In this document: positions 21,026 to 32,320 of the stretch, piece after piece
Position numbering within the stretch: position 1 is the first letter of the stretch
How the letters are laid out: the number at the start of each line of letters is the position of its first letter
Assembly (NCBI GenBank): GCA_026018925.1
Contig: JAKSZU010000025.1
Coordinates: 22,764,891 to 22,828,890 of the forward strand
Source: Tupaia tana
Lineage: Eukaryota; Chordata; Mammalia; Scandentia; Tupaiidae
Direction: 5' to 3'
DNA length: 64,000 bases
Notes under the pieces: model-generated
What the model saw: the letters and a program-made list of their open reading frames with translations, nothing else
The model's database searches: none
What the model was told of the DNA's origin: nothing
Program-made: the position numbers and the translations under genes

Positions 21026-21570
21026 TGGGCTGTGCTCAGCTGGCTGAGTGCAGTGATCTTACTGGTCAGTGCGACCAGCTGCTCTCCTGAAGATGGATTT
21101 GTTAAGAGCGTGAGAGATGATCAGGGTCCAAGACCGATAGTTCCGATGCAGTGGGAAAAGCTGGGTGAGGACCACGTGCATTGCAGGTCAAGGGTAGGGA
21201 CGCTCCCCCCGATTCCGTGAGCTGCAGAGGCTGGAACTGCGGAGGGAAAAGATCCCGGGGGCTTTGAAGGAGAGAATTCCAAAGCCCGTGCCTTTTCTAG
21301 ACACACTGGCCTTGGCTGGCTGACCCTCCCAGCCCTCCGACCTCCCTTCCGTGCTGACTTCTCCCCTACCTGCTCCTGGGGGACAGTGCAACTTGTTACC
21401 CTGACACTGAGACCTTTGAAAGCAGGGCTTTGTCTTCCACCTCTCCCTGCCGTTTCTCAGGTTCCTGCTGGACACACAGGCTGTTGACGTCTAATTTCGT
21501 CTGGCTCTGGAAGTGACTCTTGAAGATATTTACATGGTACGAAGAGAGGTTTTGGGGTCCCAAGCTCTTA
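21026..21570. other. Unique sequence, nothing recognised
   Basis: A minus-strand frame at 21188-21475 has no known domain. Confidence 0.3.
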
Positions 21571-21574
21571 GCGT

Positions 21575-21770
21575 TGCATTTCAGGATCACCTCTTGCAGG
21601 CTGTGTGACCTTGAGCAAATAAGTGACTTTGGATTTCTGAGCTGTGTCGTCTATTACACGGGTGAACAGTAGTCCCAGCCCAGGGTTCCAGGAGTAGGTG
21701 ACTATTAAAAGTGTGACTATTAAGGCAGTGTCTGGCACACAACACCTAGTCAAACAGTGAGGTACCTGAC
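21575..21770 (+). repeat. MIR relic
   Basis: CAGGCTGTGTGACCTTGAGC, AAATAAGTGACTTTGG and GGCAGTGTCTGGCACACAAC follow MIR order. Confidence 0.8.
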
Positions 21771-21849
21771 AGTGGTGTTGAAGAAGATGGAGATGCTATT
21801 TCTAAGTGCCCGTTATGACTGATTTTTCTCTTTTGTCTAAGTAATCTAT

Positions 21850-22088
21850 TTTTTTTTTTTTTTGGTTCAAGTTTCTTTCTTTCATGAATGAGAGAGACAG
21901 AGAGGCGGTGAGACAGAGAGACAGTATCTCTGACAGGAACCTGATGCCAGGATCCACCCCAGCTCCAGCTAGCCCTGCTCATGGGCCCACGTGCTCTCAG
22001 CATACTGAGTGGGGTCTGCAGACACAAACCTGGAGCCTTTCCATGCGGGTCAGTGTCACACAGTGTCACATTACCTCTGGGCCCCCTT
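21850..22088 (-). mobile_element. SINE family C, antisense
   Basis: T-run, TTCTTTCATGAATGAGAGAG, AGTGGGGTCTGCAGACAC, GGAGCCTTTCCATGCGGGTC and CTCTGGGCCCC. Confidence 0.8.
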
Positions 22089-22187
22089 CCAGTCTCTCTG
22101 CCCCTTATCTCAGCTTTGCTGCCCGGAAAGGACAGGGCCAAGAAGTGCAATGTGCAGGCAGGGGCTGGCGGCAGAAAATCGGAGTCC

Positions 22188-22426
22188 GGGGTCAGGCCGC
22201 GCTGCAGCGGAAAAGCATGATATTCCGCGAGGCTGACCCGCCTGGGAAGGTTCCGGGTTCACGCCCAGAGCCTCCCTGAGTACGCCGGGCACACATGTGT
22301 TCACGACCAGCAGCCGGCTGAGGCTGGGAGCGGATTGGGGCATCGAGACCCTCGGTTAGGTGTGTGTCTTTTTCTCTTTTTCTCTCTCTCAGAAGAAATA
22401 AGTAAACTTAAAAAAAAAAAAAAAAG
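22188..22426 (+). mobile_element. SINE family C, younger CpG-rich copy
   Basis: Head GGGGTCAGGCCGCGCTGCAG, then GAGGCTGACCCGCCTGGGAA, CCTCCCTGAGTACGCCGGGC, CT-rich tract and an A-run. It is head-to-head with the antisense copy just upstream, and its retained CpGs suggest a more recent insertion. Confidence 0.8.
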
Positions 22427-22444
22427 GAAAGAAAATGGACATCC

Positions 22445-22640
22445 AAAGCCAGTTCTGCTACTTCCTAAATGAACGGCATAGTGAGTCTCGAACTCTGAGT
22501 CCCTGTTTTATTATTTATAAAATGGGGTCGTGCAAACACAGTCACTTTTTAAGGTTGTAGTGAGGGTCAGATGATCAGATGGATGTGGAAACTGGGTTAT
22601 CCAAACTTGGGTAGTGTTCGTCACTGTTGGGGTTGGCTTG
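22445..22640 (+). repeat. MIR relic
   Basis: CCAGTTCTGCTACTTCCTAA, TTTATAAAATGGGGTCGTGC and TTGTAGTGAGGGTCAGATGA. Confidence 0.75.
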
Positions 22641-23720
22641 TGCATGCGCAAGAGATGACTCAGCCATAGGACATCTGGGTCATGTAAAGGTCACCTAAAG
22701 GTTGGCACCTTGTGGCCTCAAGGTGGAGCCGAGCTCAGGTGTGACCTAGGGTGGGAAAGACGTGGGAAGGTTCAGGAAGCTGCTGGGAATGGAACCCCAG
22801 GGACAGGTCGCTCAAGACTTTTCTGCTACAAAGGGAGGGCGAGTTTCCAATGCCAGTAATAAAACCCACCTACTGTAAAAAGGACTCCGGAATATGGAAA
22901 TGGGTCTTCTGGTTGAGAAAGAAGTGTTCGGGGTGTAAAGTGCAGCTCAAAATCTTTGCTTCTAAAGCCCATGGGGTCAAATCAGTCAGTCCTCTGAGAT
23001 TACAGCCACCAAAGGCCCAGCGTTCTTTGGAATATGTCATGAGGCAGAGAAGGTAGAGGGTGGGGTGAGGGAAGAAGGCCAGGGTGGCTCCCAGCTGCAC
23101 AGCCAAGGATTAGGCCCCCCCAGAAGCGTCTAACCTGCCCTCTTGAGCAGGTAGTACCATGCAGAGGAGCAGATGCTGGAGCAGCTTAGGAAAGAACAGG
23201 AGGGCACAGCTCAGGGTGGGTGCGTCCATTAAATTAGGTTTAAGGTGCAAGTGATGTAAACAAGATGAATACCTGCCTCATGCGTGTTCTTCCTGAGCTT
23301 CTCGAACTGGAATCCTTGAGAGTCTGTAGGAATACAGATGGAGGATATGGATTCTCAGTAAGAATATCTCACTTTGTATTTTCATATTGACGGTGACTTC
23401 AGTCGGTCTGTGGAAGCACACTCTGGGTTATCGGAGTTAATGACCTTCCAACATTCTTTTCCCTGGCAGGTACCCACAGAAGGAATCCATCCTACACGGT
23501 GACCCAGTTTCCATACCCTGATATTCACGCACAGATTGGAGTGACAGGCGGCCTGCAGCCATGCCAGTTGTGGAATACAGAAGACTCCGAGCCAACTGGC
23601 CGGTAGCTCTGAGCCTCCCAAGTGTCACCACCCCACTTCCTGATAGTCTGGGTGGCTCCTTGGAAATGCCCTAAACACTCCAGTGTAAACCAGTACAGGG
23701 AGGGGAAGGAGCTGTATTAC
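22641..23720. other. Unique sequence, nothing recognised
   Basis: A plus-strand frame of 101 codons (22751-23056) lacks a known domain. No known repeat is recognised. Confidence 0.35.
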
Positions 23721-23721
23721 T

Positions 23722-24105
23722 TTCCAGTGACTGCTGGAACCAATGACAGACGGAGTGGTCTGAAGCAACAGAAATATATTCTCTGTCGGTTCTGGAGGTC
23801 AAACATCAGTTTCACTGAGTCAAAGCCAAGGTGACAACAGGGCCGTGCTTCTGTCTGCATCAAATTCCCTCTCCCTTCTCTTGTGAGAACATTTATTATT
23901 GTACTTCGGGCTCATGGGGATAATCCAATAGAATCCTCCATCCCAACACCCTTAATTTAATCCCATCTGCAAAGACCCTTTTGTTCCTTAGAGAGTGACA
24001 TTTCCATGTTACAGAGATTGGGCCCTGATCTCACTGGGGAGCTGTTATTTCACTTATTTCAGCGGGGTTTCCGGGTCCTGCCTCAGGAGTAGGACTGGTC
24101 ATTCC
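23722..24105 (-). mobile_element. MaLR (MLT1-like) solo LTR fossil, antisense
   Basis: TCTGGAGGTCAAACATCAG, TTCTCTTGTGAGAACATTTA, GATAATCCAATAGAATCC, TTTAATCCCATCTGCAAAGA and GAGATTGGGCCC keep the reversed MLT1/MST order. No internal region is attached. Confidence 0.65.
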
Positions 24106-24194
24106 TGGGTGTACGTGTTCATGAAGTGATCTGCTGAATATATATGCATTCTGACACCTGGCAATACTTGATGTTTTCTTTTCAACATCCTTTT

Positions 24195-24353
24195 TTCCCC
24201 CTAGGAATTATTTATTTTATTTATTATTATTATTTTTAATTGGACCAGAGACAGACAGAGAAAGTAAAGAGAAAGCAAGCTGCTGGGTCTGGGACTTGAA
24301 CCGTGGTTGACTCTGTGAGAATCCAGCACCTTAACCACAATGTCACTTGTCCC
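24195..24353 (-). mobile_element. SINE family B, antisense
   Basis: TTTTTAATTGGACCAGAGAC, GGGTCTGGGACTTGAACC and TCACTTGTCCCC. Confidence 0.82.
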
Positions 24354-25040
24354 CATCCCTCTAAGTGCTTGTTTCAACCCACTAAACTGGTCTCATGGTC
24401 GTCTCCTGGGACATGACCCAGTTAAAAAAAAAAAAAAAAAGCACCGCAAGCACCTTGTCACCTAGTGACCTAGTACCGTGCCAGGTCCCACGGCCCCTGT
24501 TTCTGTCTCTATCACAGTGGACTAAACCTTAACTCCTGCAGCTAACGAGAAGAGAACAGAGGCGGCCTTGCTGTGTACGGGGCTGTTGACGACAAGCAAA
24601 GGCCAGCTGGCGGGTTGAACAAATGCAGGCAGTGGCTGGGACAGCAGGGAAATGTGGGTGAATTGGGGCCTCAGGTGGCATGAGATGTCATAGGCACCCC
24701 AAATTCTGAAGAGACCCATTCCACAGTCCCATTCCAGGCCAAAATTTAATTTCAGCCATTTAAAACAGCATCGTCTGCCACACTGAATTCTTACTGTTAA
24801 AATTTGGTAATGTTGTTTGCACTTCATTTGTAAGATTATTTTGGTTTATAAATCATACAAGGGCTGTCCCCTGAGGAGCTTTAAAAAGCCTGGTTGTATA
24901 TTTGCGCATTTTAAGATGATCGGACACAAAGAAACAGAATTTATATCAACCCTGGATGGTGACGACATAGAATCCTCAAGAAATTTTTTCTGCTCTGACC
25001 ATTCTAAGAGTAGGAGGAGTCATCATTCAAGGCATTGGTC
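24354..25040. other. Unique sequence with an 18-base A-run
   Basis: The A-run at about 24424 has no visible element or target duplication. Nothing else is recognised. Confidence 0.35.
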
Positions 25041-25041
25041 T

Positions 25042-25305
25042 GGGGACCAGCAGGTGGCCTAATGGTTATGTCACTGGGCTCCCATATGGCCGACTGTGGT
25101 TCGAGTCTGGGACCTGGTGGCTTCAATCTCATACTAGGTGCCTGTATGTACATGCCCAAAATCCTGAGGGGAGACTGGAGGAGAAGGGATAGTGGTGTGG
25201 CCATCTCCCCGAGGGACAATTTCTCACTTTCTATCTCTTTGTCTCTCCCACGAGTGTACATGCCCTATAGCAAAATTCTCTCTCTTCAAAAAATAAGAGA
25301 AAAGA
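25042..25305 (+). mobile_element. SINE family A
   Basis: Head GGGGACCAGCAGGTGGCCTA, GGTTCGAGTCTGGGACC B-box region, CTGAGGGGAGACTGGAGG, end GCCCTATAGCAAAATTCTCT. Confidence 0.9.
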
Positions 25306-25770
25306 AACACCGGTCTGTTGTGGGGAGGGCAATGAGATTTGTGGGTGTGAAAGTACAGAGAAAACAAGAAAAAGAAAGAGCAGGGACAGCGCTAGGAATT
25401 GGCATTGCTGCTGTTTCGGCAGACGGTCTTGAGCTTGAAGAAGTAAGGACAAATCCAGGCCGAACACCTGAGGAGCAGCTCCTGCCACAGGCTTCTAACG
25501 ATGTCCCCCCAACAGAAGCTGTCCCAACTAGGTGGCTGGGCTTGGAGTCCAGTAAGAAAACAACATGAAGGACAAGATGGAGGCTTTGTCTCCAGTTATT
25601 CATAGTTAGATTTAACTGCTCCCTTGGAAGATGGGTGGGCAGGCAAACACTCACCTCTGTGTTCTACCCATTGAGGTGAGGTACGCGGGGCCTGACTTAC
25701 CTGTTCACAGTGTAAGTGTGCGTGTTGAGGCACCTACAACCTGTAGATTGGCTTCTGTTCCTTGAAAATA
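25306..25770. other. Unique sequence, nothing recognised
   Basis: A plus-strand frame (25035-25568) begins inside the SINE and is not a gene by that fact. Confidence 0.35.
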
Positions 25771-25775
25771 ATTCC

Positions 25776-26022
25776 TCTGGGGGCCAGATGATGGCACAGC
25801 AGTAACTCCATGCTCTGGGAGGCTGACCCCTGATGGGAAGGTTCTGGGCTTGCATCTGAAGACCTCCCTGAGTTTGCTGGGCACACGTGTGCCCGTGATC
25901 TGAGGCCACTGCAGCTGCAGGTGGACAGCTGCATGAGAAGTCCTTGCTGGAGGTGCTGACCCTTTATCTCTCTGTTTCTCTCACTCATGGAAAAAAGAAA
26001 GAAATGCAATCTAAAAATATAA
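25776..26022 (+). mobile_element. SINE family C
   Basis: Head GGGGGCCAGATGATGGCACA, CTCCCTGAGTTTGCTGGGCA, GACCCTTTATCTCTCTG and CTCTCACTCATGG followed by an A-rich tail. Confidence 0.85.
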
Positions 26023-26091
26023 TCCTTCCTTTGCCTCCAACATTAAAGAAAACAAAATACATTCAGGTGATGTCCAACTCCATCCCCAAAA

Positions 26092-26356
26092 GATTTTTTT
26101 AAAGAGGTTTTTGACTTAGGTTCACTCACTTGCTGGACAGAGAGAGACACAGAGACAGTGAGAGGGAAAACGAGAAATCACCTGCTGAGGGGATGGCCAT
26201 GCCCCAGTCCCTTCTCCTCCATTCTCCTCCCAGGATCTTGGGCACTCATGCACATGCACCTGGCATGACTTTCAAGCCACCAGTTCTGGAACTCGAACCA
26301 TGGTCGGCCATGTGAGAGTCCGGTGATGTAATTGCTATATCATCTGCTGGCCCCAG
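26092..26356 (-). mobile_element. SINE family A, antisense
   Basis: AAGAGGTTTTTGACTTAGG, GGGGATGGCCATGCCCCAG, AGGATCTTGGGCACTCATGC and CATCTGCTGGCCCC. Confidence 0.88.
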
Positions 26357-26463
26357 AAAGACCTCCTTGAGACCACTGTCTTGAGGTGAGACAGGGAATC
26401 GCCGTGCCTAAGTGGGCTGTGTTGCATTCCATATTCTTATTCCTCAAGAGCTTCGATGGGAGA

Positions 26464-26797
26464 CTGTAGTTGACTGTTGAATAACATGGTTGTTTGAACT
26501 ACACGGGTTCACTTACACGTGTATTTTTTTCAATAGATACAATGGAAAATACAGTACTGTAAATGCATTTTCTGTTCCTTATGATTTTCTCAGTGACATC
26601 TTTTCTCTAGCCTACATTATTGTCAGAATATAGTATGTGGTACCTGTAACATAGAATATATGTTTATCAACTGTTTATGTCATTAGTAAGACTTCTGATC
26701 AACCACAGGCTATTTGTTAAGTCTCTTGGGGAGTCAGAACTCATATGTGGATTTTTAATTGTCTAACCCTTGCTTTGTTCAAGGATGAACTGTACAC
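26464..26797. mobile_element. Non-autonomous Tigger-type DNA transposon (MER2/MER44-like)
   Basis: About 334 bp. Ends are mirror-related: GTTGACTGTTGAATAACATG with ACTACACGGGTTCACTTACA at the left and TTGTTCAAGGATGAACTGTA at the right. The interior has TACAGTACTGTAAATGCATT. Confidence 0.75.
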
Positions 26798-26884
26798 TCA
26801 TTTGGGTATTGATAGTAACAGACTTACAATACCACCATCATATGCATAATTTAAAAGTCAGAAGGGACAGAAATTCATAAGAAC

Positions 26885-27000
26885 TCAACCTCTTAGTTTT
26901 TCAGAAAATGAGGTCCCCAAAGGCAAGTTACTTAAGGTCACCCAACATGTGTGATGGAGTGAAGACCAGAACCCCGAGAGTTCTGAATTTCAGCTCAGGG
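26885..27000 (-). repeat. MIR relic, antisense
   Basis: AAAATGAGGTCCCCAAAGGC, AAGTTACTTAAGGTCACCC and GACCAGAACCCCGAG. Confidence 0.7.
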
Positions 27001-27224
27001 CTCTTTCCACGTCAACTTTATCCCCATTTTACTTAATCTCCGTATTTTAGAAAATGCCCATTTTATTAAGCAGAAGCACAACGGCAATGTGTGCTCACGT
27101 GGAAGGACCTTGGAGTACATATATTCATGTACAGAAGTTTGGATACAGGTATTCTTAGGTCCCTTTAAAATGAACCACAACAGGGTAGGATAGGGAAACA
27201 GAACCCCTACTGGAGGTCCCGAAC
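27001..27224. other. Unique sequence
   Basis: Nothing is recognised. Confidence 0.3.
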
Positions 27225-27345
27225 TGGCCCTTGGTAAATAAGTGATTATTTTCTTCCTTGTCTTCTCAGAGCCTCCATTCCCTTATCTGTAAAGTGAGAA
27301 TGACAACACTTGACTTCCTCCTCTGACGAAGATGAAGATGCATTG
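27225..27345 (+). repeat. MIR relic
   Basis: CTCAGAGCCTCCATTCCCTT and ATCTGTAAAGTGAGAATGAC. Confidence 0.7.
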
Positions 27346-27429
27346 AGGTATTAGGACTTTGTGTGAATCATTGAAGACATTTGCAGACATCATCTCACAA
27401 GATGCCATTGGAACCATCTGGGCTAACCA

Positions 27430-27660
27430 AGCAGTCCTGACTGAAGGGATCGCCTGGGCTCCAATTCACTTAGCACGTGCGATTTCAGGCAGAGCAACCT
27501 CACTAACCCCTCTGCGTCTCCATTTCCTCATGTGTCAAATAGGGACAACAATGGTGCCTACCTTCCAGAGCTTCTGTGATGACAGTGTGACTTAATTCCT
27601 GTGAACTACTGCTTGGCACGTACGAAGTACTCAGTGTTTGCTGTTATTATTATATCCTTG
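27430..27660 (+). repeat. MIR relic
   Basis: CTCTGCGTCTCCATTTCCTC, ATGTGTCAAATAGGGACAAC, GCCTACCTTCCAGAGCTTCT and CTTGGCACGTACGAAGTACT run in MIR order. Confidence 0.8.
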
Positions 27661-28372
27661 CAAATTTGCAGATGATAGCACACTTTTCGTTGTCATAGAT
27701 GGTAGTGTTTATGATGGTGTTTGCACAATACTTTTGATGTCAGCAAGCGTTAGTGCCTCTGGAAACCGTAGCTGGCACCGCCACACCTCTCCGGGGAATC
27801 CTCGTATGCTCAGCACTGAAACAGGAATGGCAAAGCTACCTTCCAGAGCCAAACTGGCACCTTGGCACACCTGCTGCCCCTTGCCCAAGACGAGTGGAGC
27901 CTCCCACACATGAGGCGGAACTGGTATTTGCACTGGCCTGGCTGCTGCTGTTGTCTGAAAAGCTACAGCGCCCCAGGGCATGCCACCTCTTACGGGGATC
28001 CTGGCAGAGCTCACAAGTCAAACAGGATCAGGGTGGGGTCCGAGTTGGCCCAGAGAACTCACTGGCACTTGTTCCTGTGAGGTGGGGACAGGGAGTGCCC
28101 CAGATGAGTCAGAGGGTGGCATGTTTCCCTCTGAGATGCTGCCTAAAATGCCTCCGAGGCACCCGGTCAAGAGGCAATGAGAACATGGGGTGGCAGGAAG
28201 GCCAGGAGGCCAGCCCCTGGAGGATCACTGCCATTTCTTTCACACGTGGTTCTCTCTGCTCTACCTACCTGCTGGGGGAAACCTACTCCAGCCCGTGGGA
28301 AGCCTCTCTGGGCTGTACCAGACGGGCTCGGGGCTCGGTGTTTATGCGTCACAGGAGCACATCACAGGTTTT
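27661..28372. other. Unique sequence; a long frame here is not supported
   Basis: The plus-strand frame at 27753-28898 (381 codons) continues straight through both nested SINEs, so its length is chance. No domain is visible in the unique half. Confidence 0.45.
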
Positions 28373-28922
28373 TATTTTATTTTTTTTTTTTTACAGGTTT
28401 TTGCCATACGGCGCGTGCATTCACCAGACAGAGAGAGACAGAGAGACAGAAAGCAAAAAATCAAGCCCCCCAGGGGGCATGGCCACATCGCAATCCCTTT
28501 TCCTCCATTCTCTTCTCGGGATCTTGGGCACACACGCACATGCACACGCACCCGGTGTGAGTTTTTTTTCTTTTTTTGGTAGAGGTTTTTGCTATAGGGC
28601 GCGTGCGCTCGCCAGGCAGACAGAGAGACAGAGAGACAGAAAGCGAGAAATCACCCCCCGGGGGGATGGCCACGATGCAATCCCCTCTACTCCATTCTCC
28701 TCTCGGGATCTTGGGCACACACGCACATGCGCCCGGCGTGAGTTTCAGCCACCGGGTCCGGGACTCGAACCACAGTTGACTACGTGGGAGTCCAGCGACA
28801 TAGCCATTACGCTAACCGCTGGTCCCGCCCGGTGTGTTTTAAGCCACCGGGTTCGGGACGTGAACCATGGCCGACTACATGGGAGTCCAGCGACATAGCC
28901 ATTATGCTAATTGCTGGTCCCA
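28373..28922 (-). mobile_element. SINE family A, outer copy of a SINE-in-SINE nest
   Basis: AGCACATCACAG flanks the pair (about 28356 and 28921). The outer copy is read at 28373-28572 (TTTTTGCCATACGGCGCGTG) and 28828-28922 (ACATGGGAGTCCAGCGACAT, TTGCTGGTCCC) and is split by a second copy. Confidence 0.9.
28563..28826 (-). mobile_element. SINE family A, inner young copy
   Basis: CCCGGTGTG lies on both sides (about 28551 and 28828). TTTTTGCTATAGGGCGCGTG, GACTCGAACCACAGTTGACT and TAACCGCTGGTCCC. Many CpGs remain, fitting a recent insertion. Confidence 0.9.
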
Positions 28923-28939
28923 GCACATCACAGTTTTTA

Positions 28940-29690
28940 CTGGTATGTGGTCAGGACATGCCGTGTAGGATACCTACCAGCAGGATTTTCTCCCGCCCTG
29001 CCCATGGGCCCTGTCAAAAGAGTGAGTGTAGGAGGGCAGGTTTCTACCATGAGATTCTGCTTCCCAAGTGGATCAAGGGAGCGGACCTCCAGATAGTTAG
29101 TGACTTGTGATGTGGTCAGGTCACGTCGGAGTCTCGCTGTGAAGGATGAGAATTGGGAATGACACCAGCAGTGAGCAGTGGAAACCGAAGCTGAAGGTCA
29201 TGGCGTGCAGGAAGATGTGATAAAGTAGGTGCTGGGTCATGCAGTCTGGGCCCCCCTCAAGCAATGATGGATTTGTTCCTGCTAGCAAGCAGCCCTTGTG
29301 CCAGCTCTCTTTGGGAACTCTCTGTTAAAGAAAATCATCCTATCCAGGGTCTTGTACCTGTCTCAGGGCAGCCTGTCTGCCCTAGAGTGCCGTCTCAGCT
29401 TCCGAGTAACCTGTAGTTAGAGCCTTCATCCAAACTGGGGGGACCATCCCTTCCTGTGTGGGCAGGACAGAGTCCCTCTTTAAGACAGAACTACCCTATC
29501 AGCTCAGTCAATGAAATCCATAAAGACTGTCCCACATGGCGTCTGGCCCCAGGTGTCCAAGCAACTGCACCTCCTTTATTACTCTGTTCCCACAACGAAC
29601 CCTCTACTTACTTGCAATGGCTCGGGTGGGTTTCTTATCCTTGCCATTAAAAGCACCTAACTAGCATTTCTGCATTATTGGGGGATTTGG
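28940..29690. other. Unique sequence, nothing recognised
   Basis: Small open frames without domains. Confidence 0.35.
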
Positions 29691-30340
29691 TTGTTGACCA
29701 CGAAAACCAGCTCAGGTTATCTTAAGGGAAATAAAAAAACTTGTTGAAACACTGTCAGAAATCTTCCAAATCACAGTAAAACTATAGGACAGAGTTGGAG
29801 AATGGGCAGGAGCCAGAGGGCCGAGCATCAGTGTGACCTACCACCCACAGCAGGGTGACTGTCACCTACAGACATATCCAAGTTCCTTAGAGCACAATCA
29901 AGATGTTTCAGGTTCTTATAACCCAATGCAGCTTAATGGGAATCCTACTGGCTTTCGTTACTGGGCACTCCAAAGACAGAGTGAGTGTCAGATGCTGTTT
30001 GACTTAAGGTTCAAACAATATGACCAGGATCCCTTGCCTATCAGATATGGCTTGACTGTAGCCCTTGATATTACGAGGTCTCTTTCTTTGCCCCTATCTC
30101 TTGGCTCTGTTTATCTCTTGTGATCTATTTTATCCTTAACTGGGCTATGTGCTCTGAAAGTGTGGCTACTGGAAGACCAGGGTCTGCATCCTTCTGGCTA
30201 ATACTTCATAAATGTGCCCAAATATCAGATTTCAGAAGCAATTCCGATTGGCTTTGCTTGGGTCAAAGTTTATGCCGGAATCAATCATTATGTCTAGGAG
30301 AAGAAAATATCTGATTGGCTAGCGAGGAAGTTCTGGGTTA
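29691..30340. repeat. Possible old medium-reiteration repeat
   Basis: AAAACCAGCTCAGGTTATCT, CCCCTATCTCTTGGCTCTGT and GATTGGCTTTGCTTGGGTCA have the layout of a common old eutherian repeat (with GATTGGCT blocks), but I cannot assign a family. Confidence 0.3.
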
Positions 30341-30531
30341 ACAATGGCATATGTTTCTCTCATTTAATGAAAATGGGAGTGGTTTTATTACCTAAAAAGG
30401 AAAAGGGGAGCACAGGAAATAAAAACAAACAAAAAAATAAGTGTTCATTCGAGGGGTCTTGGGGTTCTCGTGGGTTGTTTTCATTGTTTCTGGGTGTGTG
30501 ATGTTACACATATTTGTTCTTTCTTCTTTCT
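30341..30531. other. Unique sequence
   Basis: Nothing is recognised. Confidence 0.25.
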
Positions 30532-31073
30532 TCCTTTTTTTTTTTTTTTTTTTTTTTTTTAATGCCAGAGTGGGGGACCAGCAGTTGGCATAATGGCTAT
30601 GTCACTGGACTCCCATGTAGTTGACTGCCGTTCGAGTCCTGAACCAGGTGGCTTAAACTCATGCCGGGCATGTGTGTGTGCATGCCCAAGATCCCGAGAG
30701 GAGAATGGAAGAGAAGGGATTGTGGTGTGGCCATCCCTCCCGGGGAGTGGTTTCTCGCTTTCTATCTCTCTCTCTCTCTCTCGTGAGCACACATGCCCTT
30801 TTATGGAGAGAGCAAAAACCTCTCCAAAAAAAAAAAAAAAAAACAAAGCCAGAGAGTATGTGCTTGCTAGAGGGAGAGAGAGAGAGAGAAAACATCCTTC
30901 CTGTGGGGAATGCTTACTCTGCAATTCTCCTCTACTTTTTCCTCATTTCAGGATTTTGAATACCCACACACATGCTCCTAGCATGTTTTTCAAGCTGCAG
31001 AGTCTGGGACTTGAACCTTGCTGTTGGCCACATGGGATCCAACTGCTTTAACCATCAGGCCATGGACTGGCTT
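30532..31073 (-). mobile_element. SINE family A, old outer copy, antisense, split by a younger SINE
   Basis: The T-run at 30536-30561 and AATGCCAGAGTG belong to the outer tail. Its body resumes at about 30846 (GCCAGAGAGTATGTGCTTG, TCAGGATTTTGAATACCC, GGGACTTGAACCTTGCTG). Confidence 0.75.
30574..30843 (+). mobile_element. SINE family A, inner copy, sense
   Basis: Head GGGGGACCAGCAGTTGGCAT, GGTTCGAGTTC-like B box region, GAGAGGAGAATGGAAGAGAA, CT tract and A-run. Flanks AATGCCAGAGTG and AAAGCCAGAGAG look like a target duplication inside the older SINE. Confidence 0.88.
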
Positions 31074-31075
31074 TG

Positions 31076-32065
31076 TATAACATGCATTTTAGGGCTGATG
31101 TAAATCCCTATTTTTCCCATTTGGATACTACTTGATTATTGTTTGAATCATTACTATTCCAAGTTCACCCTCCCCTGCCTCACACAATGTTAGTGAACTT
31201 TGAATAATTATTTTTTCTTTTGTTTCATTTTAGTCAAGACTGTGGTTTACAAACTTTAAGTGTCTGGTTAAATGCTGAGCAAGGCAACATCTTGAATTCG
31301 CAGACTGTAAAAAGATGGCACGTGCAGCAGTGGATGAAGGGTGACATGAAGAGTTAGGCAGTGTGGGTGGGAGGCTCTGTCCTCCTGCTTCTTGGCTGAT
31401 CATGAGCAACTTGTGTCATGTCTTTGAGACTGAGTGCACGGGTCTTAAAACGGGGGTAAGATTGACTCTCATAATTGTTTGGAAGATTAAATCTCTCTTG
31501 CCAGGTGATTCTGTTCTGAGCTCTCAGTTATGTGGGCTCAAACTTGTCTCTGTCTCTTTGGCTCTCAAGGTCTTGACAGCTCACAGAGGAGCATTTGGAG
31601 AGAGAACATTTTCTGATGAAGTCAAATGCAGAGGTGGAAACGCAGGGCAGCCAACTGGCTTCAGATCCATCACATTATCAGATCACATCTTTGCTTATGC
31701 CCATAAGCTTGATGCTTCGGGTAAGTGCTTGGAATCTATCATTTTCTGCACATTTTGAAAGGGCTCCCAGGAGAAAGTCAATCATCTTGTTAAATTGCTG
31801 CTTCATGACTACCCGCTCTGAAGACGGTAGATGGATTTTCCCATTTCTTAAGAAATAAAAGTATGTTCATTCATCTCAATGTCATCACACAGGGACTAGA
31901 GAAGGTATCTGGGGCTTCTCAGGAATTCTGACATTCTTGCTCTTAACCACCGTACCCTTGACAGGCCCCCATCCACCCATGTCTTTATGGTCTCATCTAT
32001 AAAGTCGGGATAATGATCTTGAGTAGCTTATCCACTTAGGAAGTTGATATATGCCTGTAAGAGAC
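31076..32065. other. Unique sequence; weak MIR trace
   Basis: GTCTTAAAACGGGGGTAAG near 31440 may be a MIR core. The frames at 31363-31758 and 31595-31858 have no known domain. Confidence 0.3.
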
Positions 32066-32069
32066 AGTG

Positions 32070-32320
32070 GGGGGTGGGCAGCTGTGGTGTGGTAGTTAAG
32101 GTGGCAGGATCCCACATGGCCAACTGAGTGATTTGAGTTCTGGGCCACACAGCTTGCCAAACACACTGGGCCCATGTGCATGTGTGCCCTGAGAGGAGAG
32201 AGCAACAGAGGAGAAGGATTACGATGTGTTCCGTCTCCATGGGGGTGTTTTCTCACTTTCTCTCTCTTCCTGACGAGTGCACATGCTGTCTGGCAAAATT
32301 AAAAACAAAGCCAAACAAAA
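32070..32320 (+). mobile_element. SINE family A-like, diverged
   Basis: GGCAGCTGTGGTGTGGTAGT head, TCCCACATGGCCAACTGAGT, CGAGTGCACATGCTGTCTGG end and an A-rich tail. Confidence 0.75.

Noticed and set aside
27753-28898. 381-codon plus-strand open frame
   Set aside because: Nearly half of it reads through two nested SINEs and no domain is visible.
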